From: Bagarius yarrelli
Taxonomy: Eukaryota; Chordata; Actinopteri; Siluriformes; Sisoridae
Reading direction: 5' to 3'
Length of the DNA: 64,000 nt
NCBI GenBank assembly: GCA_005784505.1
Contig: VCAZ01000008.1
Span: 8,638,763-8,702,762, forward strand
Positions 11,658-22,233 of this stretch are shown piece after piece. Position 1 is the first letter of the stretch. Every line of letters starts with the position of its first letter. The position numbers and the translations under genes were made by a program. The notes under the pieces were generated by a model, which searched no databases, had not been told where the DNA came from, and saw nothing but the letters and a program-made list of their open reading frames with translations.

Positions 11658-11827
11658 AGTTTGGTTAAAGTGTTGGATTGCTAATTGTAAGATCAGGGTT
11701 TGAGTCCCAACACCACAAAGTTGCCACTGCTGCCCCCTAATCAAGGCCTTCAACCCCCAGTTGCTAAGTTGTATAAATGTAAGTAACTCCGGATAAGGAC
11801 GTCCTCCAAATGCCATTAATGTAAATG
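11658..11827 (+). mobile_element. SINE family A
   Basis: Sense copy with gatcagggtttgagtcccaa B box, ttgctaagttgtataaatg and the tail tccaaatgccattaatgtaa. Forms a head-to-head inverted pair with 11298-11482. Confidence 0.88.
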
Positions 11828-12426
11828 AAAAACTATGTTCTATATACTATGATTATGCATAGTATGAATAAAATACAGACATACTACATCCACCATGTTG
11901 ATATTGACATACGACATTCCATCAGCGCAAATTTAAACTCCGCTAATGTTAAAATAATAAAAAGTTCCATGTTGCATTTCGGCAAATCCGCATATGACAA
12001 GTCGTCTCTCCGGCAGCCATCTTTAACATACTTTAGAATCCAAGCGGGAACTTTTCACTTACTGCATTTCACATACTAGCGATTCGGACATACTACTTCC
12101 CTTGCATACTTAGTTTTGCCCACTATATAGTATGTGAGTAAGAAAGTGTTCTGAACATCTGCACATATGGTTGAGAAAGATCAAGAAAGAGTCTTAATCT
12201 CTGTTACTGTTTACTGTATGGCCCAGACAGATGTTTGCACATCTGTAAACATTTTAGGAGTTTTAGTCATTCGACAATGACTCTTAACAGTTTTAAGACG
12301 AAAAGAGAAGGCGAGAAGAGAAGGTTGCTGGCGGTGTGTTGCGGTGGAAAAAAACAGAGAACGCGGAATAAGCATTGTGTGTTTGAAAGCATGCCTGCAA
12401 GTGTGTAAGTTACATTTCTTATTTTT
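11828..12426. other. Unique sequence, no gene seen
   Basis: An 84-codon plus-strand frame (11825-12079) starts at the SINE edge and has no recognisable domain. Otherwise featureless. Confidence 0.4.
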
Positions 12427-12562
12427 TTAATCAGCTGAGAAGTTGAAGGTTAAAAGCTTTGCTCAGGGGTCCGGCGGTGGCAGCATGGTGATCCTGGGAA
12501 TTAACCTCATGACCTTTTAAGCTGCATTCTAATATCTTAACCACTGAGACACCACTGCCTCC
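12427..12562 (-). mobile_element. SINE family A, decayed and tail-less
   Basis: Begins at ttaatcagctgagaagttga and keeps gctttgctcaggggtccgg and the head complement tatcttaaccactgagacac. The ggcagacgcc tail is missing. Confidence 0.75.
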
Positions 12563-12866
12563 TCCGGTTAAAAGTCCAGGGACTGTGAATGAATTAAAAT
12601 GACCTGAAAAACATATGCACATGAATGTAAAGTATAACTGAATTAAAGCGGGTCGGTTATATTATAGATTAATATAAGTTAAATATTTTACATTGTTATC
12701 GTGTTTTATTTAAATATAAAAAAAAACAAAACGATTCAAAGCAATTTAATCGTCTAGTGTTTTTAAAAATTAGAAATAAAAATGAGAAAATTGAGAAAAA
12801 AAAAATTATATTAGCATTAAAATGTATAGTAATTTTGTGGAAAGAAATAATAGAAAATAGATGGTA

Positions 12867-12940
12867 TGAGGAAGAAACCTGACAAGAACCAGACTTAAGA
12901 GGGAACCCATCCTCATTTGGGTGACACCGGAGAGTGTAAT
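12867..12940 (+). repeat. Short piece of an R1-like dispersed repeat
   Basis: Sequence around gaggaagaaacctgacaaga and gggaacccatcctcatttgg resembles a phrase often found beside R1-type repeats in fish. The link to R1 comes from general knowledge; these exact words do not occur in the other R1 copies here. Confidence 0.4.
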
Positions 12941-12962
12941 TATTAAATCATTATAAACATTT

Positions 12963-13121
12963 TTCAGGCTTTGACAGATGCTCTTATCCAGAACGATTTA
13001 CATTTATGTTTTTTAGTGATCTAAGCAGTTGACGGTTAGGGGCCTTGCTCAGGGGCCCACATGTTGTAGCCTGATGGTCTTGAAAATCCAACCCACAATC
13101 TTTGAGCCACTACTTCCCCAA
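12963..13121 (-). mobile_element. SINE family A, left arm of inverted pair
   Basis: Antisense and diverged: gacagatgctcttatccaga tail, ggttaggggccttgctcagg body, short head complement ending gccactacttcccc. Confidence 0.82.
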
Positions 13122-13155
13122 TTTAACACTGGAAATTGTGATTATAAATGATAGG

Positions 13156-13333
13156 TAAGTGGTTACACAGTGGTTAAGTGTTGAACTGCTAACTGAAAGA
13201 TCAGGGTTTGATTTCCGGCACCACCATGCTGCCATCGTTGGGCCCTCGAGCAAGGCCCTTAACCACAAATTGCTCAAATTTATAAAGGAGATGAATGAAT
13301 AAGGACGTCTGCCAAATTCTGTAAATGTGAATG
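13156..13333 (+). mobile_element. SINE family A, right arm of inverted pair
   Basis: Sense copy: aagtggttacacagtggtta head, gatcagggtttgatttccgg B box, tail aaggacgtctgccaaattct. Faces 12963-13121 across a 34-bp spacer. Confidence 0.9.
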
Positions 13334-13365
13334 TTCTTTTTTCGGTCAAATACAATCACTTTAAG

Positions 13366-13934
13366 GTCCTGGGCAGCTTAGAAACCAGCTCAACACCAGC
13401 TGCAGCACCAACTCCTTCATACCTCCAACTAGAGCCGGTACATCTCCAGCCTAAAATTCATCAAGTTCATACCACACTGGCAAAAGTTTGTTGGCATGTG
13501 ACCACCAAATCCAAATGTGGTTTTGCTACAAATTCTGAAGGACACGATCGTCTACAATGTCTTTGTATGTTGTAGCATTACATTATTCCATCAGTGGAAC
13601 TAAGAGACTCAAACACTGTTCCAGCATGACAATGTCCCTGTGCACAAAACCCCTGATTTCCACGAAGACATGCTGTGTTATAATTGGAGTTACATGCACA
13701 GAACTCTGACTTTAACACAACTTTGGGATGAACTAAAACCAAAAACCTCCTTACTTGATGTTAGTGTCTGATCTCACTAATACAATTGTACTCAAATCTC
13801 ACATTCAAGCACCATATTCTAGTGGAAATTCCTACTAGAAGGGTGGAGCTTAATCGAACAGTAAATCTGGAGTCAGACGTTTAGAATCGCATATGTTAGA
13901 GATGTCCACAAACTTTTGCCAATATAGTGTGAAT
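13366..13934 (+). mobile_element. Tc1/mariner relic with transposase C-terminal remnants
   Basis: In one frame, 13622-13648 reads QHDNVPVHK and 13724-13738 reads WDELK. These match the DNAP.H motif around the second catalytic aspartate and the LWDELE motif of Tc1-type DDE transposases, at the expected spacing of 34 codons. It ends at tttgccaatatagtgt, a Tc1-like terminus. The upstream terminus is absent and several stops follow WDELK, so it is a dead relic. Three other pieces of the same family lie at 24939-25560, 32178-32400 and 55478-55670, all in the opposite orientation. Confidence 0.82.
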
Positions 13935-14023
13935 CATTTGATAGAGTAAATATTACTGTACCACCTGTAATACTGTATATCCCATCTTAAAAGTCAGTGT
14001 TTAACAGGGTTAAATGCTATATA

Positions 14024-14220
14024 GGGGAAATGGTACCGCAGTGATTACGGTGTTGGGCTGCTAATTGGAAGATCAGGGTTTGATTCACTGTACCACCATG
14101 TTACCACTGCTGGGCCCTTGAGCAGGCAAGGCCCTTAACCCACAATTGCTCAGTTGTATAAAAGAGATAAAGGTTATCGCTTTGGATAAGGACGTCTTCC
14201 AAATTCTGCGAAGGTACATG
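14024..14220 (+). mobile_element. SINE family A
   Basis: Sense copy: gaaatggtaccgcagtgatt head, ggtttgattcactgtaccac B box, body with a duplicated caggcaaggccc step, tail acgtcttccaaattctgcga. Confidence 0.88.
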
Positions 14221-14720
14221 TTTGTGTGTTTTGGACAGGTTGAACTCCTCTTTCCTCTTCCTCTGTCCCAGACGGTTGGATAAGTGTGTAAGTGTCTGAG
14301 GTGTCTCAGCATTTGGATTGACCAGAGAGGTTTTTACTTGATAGACTGATGCCTGTGTGTAAGATTGTATCTCTTCAGGGACGTACCCTGCAATGTGAAC
14401 TTGAAACAGGGCATTGTGTGTGTTGAGCGAGTGTAAAGCTCTCCCGGTGTTCCTGCCCAGCACGTTGTGTGAGAAGCAGGTGCATGGCAGGTGGCACCAC
14501 ACTTGTCCACACGCTCAGGTGAGAAAGTGAGACAGCTGGTGCCCAAGGCGTCACGGTGGACAAGGTTCAACACATCCTCTTTCACACACACACCTTCTCA
14601 GCATGTGAGACACACCTCTCTCTATTCTAGACGAATAAAAGCGATGTCTACCACCTGTTCAGTGTCTGATTAATACACAGTCTGATTAACATACAGGATT
14701 AAAGCATGACGTGAGAATTC
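14221..14720. other. Unique GC-richer stretch, unassigned
   Basis: Non-repetitive and richer in G and C than its flanks. An antisense frame (14101-14502, 133 codons) is open across most of it but starts within and reads through the neighbouring SINE and has no domain I know. A donor-like caggtgagaaag lies at about 14517 on the plus strand. It could be a non-coding exon or a conserved element, but nothing decides this. Confidence 0.25.
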
Positions 14721-14931
14721 ACGTCGGGGTCCTAATGCATGGAGTTTGCTCATCAGTTTCTTGGTGAGATCACAGGCATGACATTTTTTTTATAACAGCT
14801 GCCATGTTCTTTGTTACAGAAATAACAAAGTGAACGTGAAATATTAAGCCAAGCAGTTCTTCAGTATGATGTAATGTCTCTTGCTTTAAAATGATCAAAT
14901 GCAAAGTTTAAAACGTTTTAGTATTTTAATA

Positions 14932-15124
14932 AATGGGGAGTGGTGGCTCATGGTTAAGGTGTTGGACTACCAACCTGAAGATTGTAGGTTTGATTCCCAG
15001 CTCCACCAAGGCACCACTGCTGGGCCCCTGAGCAAGGCCCTTAACCCCCAATTGCCCAGGGGTATAAATATGATAAATGTAAGTTGCTCTGGTTAAGGGC
15101 GTCTGCTAAATGCTGTAGATTTTA
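14932..15124 (+). mobile_element. SINE family A, well preserved
   Basis: A-box-like tggctcatggttaagg at 14944-14959 and B-box-like ggtttgattcc at 14987-14997 keep tRNA-promoter spacing. Body and tail are intact to gcgtctgctaaatgctgtag. A good reference copy, with 61270-61459. Confidence 0.92.
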
Positions 15125-15382
15125 AGGTGCCTATAATCCACCAATTTAAATTCAATTCCTGTTAATACTTCATTCATCTGTAGTCTGGAGCCATCAAAAG
15201 TAAATATTTGGGTGTTTTCCAGCAAGGTAAGATGGCATATGGTAGTCTTTCTATATCATCAATCACCATAACATAACATTTCTCTAGCGTTAACTTATGT
15301 TTAGTTTTATGCGGAACCAAATAATAACAATCCAGGAATGATTCTATGTAGGGTTTGTAATAGAAAAAAATAAAGAAGAAGA

Positions 15383-15540
15383 ATGTTGGGGGAAAGTGTT
15401 CAATCCCCAGCACCACCAAAGTTGCCACAGCTGGGGCACCTGATTAAGGGCCTTAACCCCCAATTGCTCAGTTGTATAAAAGAGATAAATGTAAGTTGCT
15501 CTGGATAAGGACGTCTGCCAAATGCTGTAAATGTAAATGT
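15383..15540 (+). mobile_element. SINE family A, head truncated
   Basis: Starts gttgggggaaagtgttcaat, with the B box partly kept (caatccccagcaccacc), then a canonical body and a perfect tail ctgccaaatgctgtaaatg. The copy lost the A-box half. Confidence 0.9.
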
Positions 15541-15573
15541 TTTTGTAAAAACCTAGAAAACATCTATATAGAA

Positions 15574-15757
15574 TGTGGTAGCTGATTGGTTAAGGTGTTG
15601 GGCTTCTAACTGGAAGATTTTGTGTTTGATTCCCAGCACCACCAAGTTTCCGAGGCCCTTAAACCTCAACTGCTTAGTTGTATAAATGTGATTTGTGATA
15701 GTTGTAAAAATGTAAGTCACTCTGGTTCGGGGTGCCCGCTAAAATGCCAGAAACCAT
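15574..15757 (+). mobile_element. SINE family A, internally deleted
   Basis: Head gtggtagctgattggttaag and B box gtttgattcccagcaccacc are followed directly by cgaggcccttaaacctcaac, so about 25 bases of the body are missing. Tail has degenerated to gctaaaatgccagaaacc. Confidence 0.85.
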
Positions 15758-15759
15758 AA

Positions 15760-16917
15760 ACCTTTTTTGGAACAAAAAAGTAAGACTAATGCTTTCAAAT
15801 GTAAATTTAATTATTTGTATAATTAGATTATATACGAAAGGCAGTGCAAATATCGGGACGATGTGAAAAATGCAAATTGTGCTAAAGATTTTCAGTGCGA
15901 AGTAATTCAAAATACGCATTATTTATATAAATATAATCAACTAATTAACTACATTTCTTGTTTTTTTTTGGGTTATTTTCGTTACAGCGAAAAAAAAATG
16001 CATGGAACTTGTTATTTTATATGTATGAATGAGGTGTGTGTGTGTATTAAAGGTGTGAAGGTGTCAGAAAAGAACTTTTTTTAACATAGTTTTAAGCCCC
16101 GGTTGAGGAGTGTGTTAGCATGTTATGATCGCATTGATCTGGGAAGAAGAAGATACGTCTCGGTTTGAGACGAAGGAGATCATTTAAAAAGCACTGTGAA
16201 GATGTAACAGCTGCACTCGAGTTACTTAGCATGAAGAATGCTGCAATTGTAAGACATGATCGGACTTTATGACACTTCATAACAGATGAGGAGTAAGTAT
16301 ATACAGCGATTATGAAGGATTTATGAATGTCTATTGTTAAAACTCCTAAAAAAAACTGATGGGAGTGTCAGCACTCCTGTTTGTCTGGCTCTGTTTTGCA
16401 TACTAAATTAGGAGATGTTATACATTCAGATAAAATCTACAACATGCGCTCCTGTTTTCACCCTTAAACGAGTCTGCATGAATTGCGCAAAATGCAATTG
16501 CCACAAAAACACTAAAAACCCCACACAGGTCTTTGCACACTTGTTCCATAGATTCGAGGATTTAGTTCCCTTTTCCTCCGACTCATAGACGTAATCACGT
16601 TCTGTTTACTATAAACCCTGAGGTTGGTCACATGTTGGGATGTCACAATGGGGACATATGCTGTACATGGGACTCTAATGTGTTTTACTCATTATTGTCT
16701 CTGTTAATCTTAACTTTTTGTTTATTTTATGAAGTAAACTGAGTTGCAAAACAATAACAACGCAGCAAGTACAAATACTAAGACATACTCTGGCTGAATT
16801 GTTCTACAGCAGGATTTAACCTACAGTCTTACGGTTTTGTATAGAATTCTGTTTAATAACTCAATTGTCATACATTAAAACATTATATTATGCTTTTAAT
16901 TATCTCATCGAAATAAC
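15760..16917. other. Unique AT-rich sequence, no gene seen
   Basis: Several short frames of 60-81 codons on both strands overlap each other and have no domain. No repeat recognised. Confidence 0.45.
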
Positions 16918-17122
16918 AGCACAGGGGCTTAGTGATTAGCACTTTTGCCTCACAGGCAGGGATCTTTCTATGTGGGGTTTGCATGTTCTCCCTGTGCTTG
17001 CGTAGGTTTACTCCGGGTTCTCCGGTTACCTCCCACAGTCCAAAAACATGTATGTTAGCTTGATTCTAAATTGCCCATAGGAGTGAGTGTGTGTGTGGCC
17101 CTGTGATGGACTGGCGACCTGT
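16918..17122 (+). mobile_element. SINE family C, 3'-truncated
   Basis: gcacaggggcttagtgatta head, a deletion removes the B-box region so that cacaggcagggatctttcta follows at once, then a canonical body to ggactggcgacctgttt. The gacggctgggatagactcc part is missing. Confidence 0.85.
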
Positions 17123-17264
17123 TTAATGAAATTGAGTTTTATTGGATTTATATACAGTGTCAAAACTTTTCTAAACTGGAAAATGGGTTTGTATATTTAT
17201 ACATACATATTAATATGTACCTAGATTATGACAGCGCCTTGGGATGTGTTAGACTACTGGTCTA

Positions 17265-17405
17265 GTTGGGAAGTGGTAGTACAGAGGGTAAGGTGTTGGA
17301 CTGCTAATTAAAAGATCAGGATTCGATTCCCATTGTCACCAAGTTACCACTGCTGGGCCCCTAAGCAAGGCCCTTGACCCCCAATTTCTCCATTTTATAA
17401 ATAAA
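17265..17405 (+). mobile_element. SINE family A, tail lost
   Basis: gaagtggtagtacagagggt head, gatcaggattcgattcccat B box, ctgggcccctaagcaaggcc body. It stops at ttataaataaaaataaaatg, without the ggataagg tail. Confidence 0.85.
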
Positions 17406-17817
17406 AATAAAATGAAATCGCTTGAATATTTTTAAAGTGTAATGTGAGCTACACATGCGACACAAGTAACTTAAATATATATTAAGCTTAAAAATGGAGG
17501 TTTATTCAGTGCTACTTTTCATGCGTTATCCTATTATTCTCCTTTATTCTTATTAACTTCTGCCCTTCATTCCTTAGAAATTATTTAGCATTATTTCCAG
17601 TTTGCCATGTTTTTACATAACATCAGCAAACGACAGCAGCAGTACCCAAATAACCCCACACTGAACCCCCCCCCCACTAACACTTACCTAAGAATGCAGT
17701 TGTGATAAATTAAAGCATGTGGTAATTACAAACTGTTGAATAACTGAATATAACTTTCACACACGATAAGAAGCATTATAACATACTCTCAAACATATGA
17801 CAGCCATTTTAGAATTA

Positions 17818-17975
17818 GCATCTTAGCATCCCAGCTAATCAAATGACATATCACTAAAAATCACAGGATCAGCAGAATTGAGTTGTTTTAAAAAAAAAAA
17901 ATATGGAAAACAAAGTCAATGACTGGGGGTCTCAGGATGATATGTATGCTATCTGAACTAATAAAGAATCCAGAC
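17818..17975 (+). repeat. Dispersed repeat R2, copy 1
   Basis: Shares tagcatcccagctaatcaaa, tgacatatcactaaaa and tcaatgactgggggtctcag with 37249-37440 in the same orientation and order. Class unknown. Confidence 0.6.
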
Positions 17976-18984
17976 CTTCTGCCATTAATCTGAAGCTTTG
18001 GCTATGTGAGACAAACACAGGGTTAAATCCAGAGCCTAAACTTAAGCGTCCCTGTGCACAAGAGTAGAGGGCAAATAGGACAGGGTACTAGTCCACTTTA
18101 GAGCACAATCACACATTATGATGCGTGTACATGCATTCAGCAGGTGTGTGTTTTGAAGAACACTTTCGGTGCTGTCAGGATACAGTTAGTATTCTCCAAA
18201 AGGTCCTACTGTACCTTCAACTTGGACATTGCCAAAGAATGATGTTGTGCTGTAGGCACCCAATATGCAGTCTGATGATTTAAAAATCACACGATCAGCT
18301 CCTTTCCTCTCTCAGTTAGAAAAGACTTTGCCTTTCTACACCGGCTCGTCGAGTCTCTGCCGGCCAGCCACTTCTCAATAGACTAGTTAGAGACGAGCGC
18401 TGTGCCATAGGCTGTGTTATAATAGAAGCTATAAGTGCATCCAGCTGAACCAAATGTCAACGTCTCTCCCATGAGCCTCGCACAATACCCGTCTGTTTTT
18501 GTCTCCTGTCGAGATTTCTCTCCGACAAACCGGTAAACACAAAGCCGCGTCTCTCTGCATGCTTTTACTGTCCAGGTCGCCATAGAAACCAGAAGAAAAG
18601 AAGCAAAATCCTATTCGACCTCTTGAAAAATCACCTTTCATATCCGAGATTTAGAAAAGCAGAGGGACAAAGCGGAGAACGAGAGTCCAGGGGTTCTTCA
18701 CATGTGGAGTGCACTTTTTCAACCAGCTTAATGGCTGCTTTTCTGGTTTCTACCGAACTACACTGAAAGGAGCATGAGCAGATGTGGGCAGAATATAAAA
18801 GATGTCAAAGCCATGCTTCGACCTACAGGTGTAGGATTATTCATCAGAACAAACGAACATGGTGTTTTTTTCAGGTTCAGGAATCAGCAATCAAACCAAC
18901 TTAATGTGATATGTAAAACGACGGTGGCTCAATTAGGTAAAAAGCGGTGTTGTTATTAATAGGTTCCTTAATGATTTTTTTAAT
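17976..18984. other. Unique sequence with a GC-richer, CpG-containing island
   Basis: About 18300-18760 is non-repetitive and has more CpG than its flanks (gtctctgccggccagcc, aagccgcgtctctctg). Two short antisense frames (66 and 70 codons) overlap and have no domain. At 18576-18589 the bases gtcgccatagaaac fit the degenerate RFX X-box consensus RYYNYYATRRNRAC, though one or two chance hits are expected in a window this size. Candidate regulatory island only. Confidence 0.3.
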
Positions 18985-19425
18985 GGGTTAAGTCCAGGGT
19001 GACTTTGGAAAGACCGAAGTAAAATTTTATTTGGGGCCCCTTAATGCCACCAACATGAGTAATTATTGTTAATCATCCAAGAGAGGAAGCCCTGACCTGA
19101 GTACTAACTGTTTTCTTTCCCTTTACTTCCTGTTTGGCGGCCATATTAGCTTGGCCATGCCAACCAATACTCGCACAATATTGCTAGTTTCACTGCCATC
19201 ATATTAATGTTTTTACCTGCCTATGCATTCTGCATCCCAGTAACATAATATTGCGTTGTTTTATGTATTTTTTCTATTATTTATTATTAACATTGTCCAT
19301 TGACATAACATATACCGAAAAAAAAATCTGTCATTTCATATACTCTTAGGGGCCCCCTGGTGGCCATGGGGGACCTTAAGCAGCCGCTTAGTTCACTTAT
19401 GCCTTTGGCCGGATCTGAATTCTTG
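18985..19425. repeat. Probable decayed transposon
   Basis: Begins gggttaagtccagggtgact and ends gcctttggccggatctgaat, with internal ggggcccctta and ggccccctggtggcc blocks. I recognise the phrasing from multicopy fish elements, but no second copy is present here, so the class and ends are uncertain. Confidence 0.4.
19351..19365 (-). promoter_or_regulatory. CTCF-like motif
   Basis: The minus strand reads ggccaccagggggcc, which contains the CTCF core ccaccagggggc. Flanking bases (tggccaccag, then cccctaag) also partly follow the consensus. It lies in a probable transposon relic, a common source of CTCF sites. Sequence match only; occupancy is unknown. Confidence 0.45.
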
Positions 19426-19872
19426 TCAGCACTACTGGAATGTTAGGAATATAGATAACATAGAAAAAGAATATGACTTGTGACTTGATTTTACACTTGG
19501 TCTAAAAATGTATTTTTTACACAAATAAAAGAAAGATCTCTTTTTACCCTATAAATCTTTGAGACAGTTTTATCTACGGTATACCATAACGGGTGCAGTG
19601 AAAGAAAATAGGTGATAAACATTTATTAATGTTATTAACATTTCTTATTAATGTGTATTAAATAATGCATTATTTAGGATCTTTAACTGATGGAGGAATG
19701 CTTGACATTTGCTTGCTGTAAACACAGCCTTCTCAGTCTTTGACTTCATGCCCATGAATTGTTGGCTGTAAGTTTGATGCATTAAACATGCCCAATTTTT
19801 AAAAACTTGTATCCAATTGGAAGACGTATGTGTTGCCGTTCAACGTTCTACCTGGCAATAAATCCATTGTAA

Positions 19873-20416
19873 GGCCCAATCCTAATTCTATTTTATACCC
19901 GTACCCAAAACTCACCCTTTCCTTTAAAACAGAGTGATGAAGGGGTAGGGATAAAAATTATCTTCTAAGAAATGGGACACCACAACTACACCAGTACACA
20001 TCATCATACTTGTGATAAACAGCTATTGTTCTGCCGCTAGACTTTTATTTCTGGTGGGGTATTTGGTCAAGTCATCAGTTAACGTTATCAGGCATAAAAA
20101 TATGTTGTGGGACTATCCTGCAATTTTATTTCTTTGAAGAGCATGACTTTGAAGACCATATAAACACAACATCATGATTGTTGGTCGTTAAATTCCTTAT
20201 CAATGCCGGAAAAATAATCTTCTTGGTTGCTTGGGTAGCTATGTAGCTGGTGTATCTTGGAAAATTTCCTATACCCCTAGGTTTAAAGTATGGTCCTGAA
20301 AAATCTTCGTTTAAAGGGGTATCTGGTTCTTCCCTCTACCCCTGCGCCTTCAACCTAAAGAGAATCAAGACCAGGGGAAGAAGGGTAGGGCTAAGGGGTA
20401 ATAATGGGATTGTGCA
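19873..20416. mobile_element. MITE-like element with imperfect terminal inverted repeats
   Basis: The left end (ggcccaatcctaattctatt, then atacccgtaccc) pairs with the reverse complement of the right end (gcacaatcccattattaccc, then ttagccctaccc). The two ends keep the same order of C-rich blocks for about 60 bp. The interior has no coding capacity. It resembles fish hAT-like MITEs with ccccttcccctacccc termini; that class is inferred. No clear target-site duplication was found. Confidence 0.6.
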
Positions 20417-21737
20417 TTAGTCTCTACTTCCCTTATGGGAAAAGAAGCCATAGTTTCTACAGCTGTGACAAAGAATGCTTATGGGAATCAGATAAATGAT
20501 GGATTTCCCGAATGATTATCCAAGAGATGAGTTTATCTTTTTTAAATAGTTAAAAGGTTAACATGTACGCACATTTATTTCAACGATCTGTGTTTGTTTT
20601 TTTATTGACATCGACTTTAGATTTATTCGCATGAACCTTAACATAACACTTTTTCGATGACATCATCTGCCTGTAATCAAATATTCATATTATGTTCCGT
20701 TGAAAAAAAAGTTAGCGCTATGCTTAAAAATAGCTAGACAAACACATGACAAACCATTTCTGATGCGCTAGGAGTGTAAGCTATGTTACATATCCGCTGT
20801 ACAGGCGTGTGTACGACCCACGAGCATCTGCTATATGCTGCCGTCGCCAATCGTAGTGTGAAATTCCATTTAAAGTAAATCTGTTCTGCCCTGAGCAGTA
20901 TAAACAGTGGCCCAGCACTGTTAGCTTGTTGACAGTGACTACAAGTGCATGCATGTCAGCCAGAAAGTGCAGAATTTAAGCTGTTAAACAGGTTGTTTGT
21001 GGTTTGTTTTTTTTTTTTGTTTTTTTTCGACTCAAGTGCGAACGTGACTCCGAGGCATATGGATTTCGAGCACAGGGTTCGGCTTCACGCCCTGCAGGAA
21101 ACAATGTAGGACAGTAACGACTCTCCATCAGTCATGCATGAAAAAAAAAACAACAGCGGCCCGGGCTATGCTGACTGCTGGAAGACGCGTGGGAGAAAAA
21201 GGCAGCTTAGGGATGAAGAGTGGACCTACCAAGTAGAGTTAAAGCCTGCGAGGAAGAGAAAGCTTCATTATCCTCTCCAACACACCACCCACAGTCTCTC
21301 AGCTCATTGCCGTGAGCTAATCAGAGTGATTTTTTTTTTATTTTTTACACAAAAACCCAGACTGTTGATGTACAGTAGATGTCTGCCAAATCAATATGAC
21401 TTTAAAGCAATTATATTTAAGGCAATCTTCTTCACAGCACCAAAAAACACCGGATATTGTTCCATAATAAAATGTCTGAGTGAAAAAAAAACCTGTGTCT
21501 GTGTAAGAACCGTGTTAAAAGGATATTCGGTATGAACAGAATTCCTGGAGTGAGAAAGTGCTTTCAGGTTTACAGCAGCGGTTCTCCAGAACAAAATGAT
21601 TTACAAAAAAAACAGACAGAGTCCAACAATAAAACTCTAAACTGTAGCTTAAATTTATTTCTGTTTTCATGTGTTCAGTCAATCGGAGGGTAGAAGATAC
21701 CCAATCAACAGATCTTCCACCCTCATTTGAAATAGTA
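20417..21737. other. Unique sequence with one GC-richer island
   Basis: About 21130-21340 is non-repetitive with a plus-strand frame (21134-21535, 133 codons). Its first half is basic and has no low complexity, but shows no domain I recognise; its second half is AT-rich and unconvincing. Poly-T runs lie near 21010. No gene can be supported. Confidence 0.3.
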
Positions 21738-21890
21738 TGGGGGAAAGTTGTAGCACAGTGGTCGAGGTGTTGGACCGCAAATTGAAGGACTAGGGTTTGT
21801 TCCTAGCACCACCAAGGTGCCACGGTTGAGTCAGCGAGCAAGGCCCTTAACCCCCAATTGCGTCTTTCAAATGCCGTAAATGTAAATGTA
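21738..21890 (+). mobile_element. SINE family A with an internal tail deletion
   Basis: gttgtagcacagtggtcgag head and full body to cccttaacccccaattgcg, then straight into gtctttcaaatgccgtaaat. The ctcagttgtataaa...ctctggataaggac segment (about 45 bases) is cleanly missing, possibly between short direct repeats. Confidence 0.88.
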
Positions 21891-22040
21891 TCTTCCAGCC
21901 TCTGACTGACTGAACACACCTGAACCAGGTAATGAGTGGTGGGTAGGGGTAGAATAGAACAAGAGTGTACTGTACTCTATGAATAAATTAAGTAGAAATC
22001 GTTCTGGTTTAGAAAAGGCCTGCTGTAGCTTTGCTAGCAC

Positions 22041-22233
22041 ATTTACATTTGCAGCATTTGGCAGACACCCTTATCCAGAGTGACATTCAAGATTCCTTGT
22101 TATACTACTGAGCAATTGGGGGTTAAGGGCCTTGCTCAGGGGCCCAGCAGTGGTGGCTTGGTGGAGCTGGGAATCAAACCCCCGGTCCTCAAGTTAATAG
22201 TCCAGCAACTTAACCACTGCGCTACCACTTCCA
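22041..22233 (-). mobile_element. SINE family A
   Basis: Full antisense copy from catttacatttgcagcattt to ccactgcgctaccacttcc. The tail half carries a small change (gacattcaagattccttgtt) relative to consensus. Confidence 0.9.

Noticed and set aside
18576..18589. An RFX X-box match as evidence of a ciliary gene promoter.
   Set aside because: The consensus is degenerate enough that one or two chance matches are expected in 64 kb, and no gene start is nearby. Kept only as a note in the feature.
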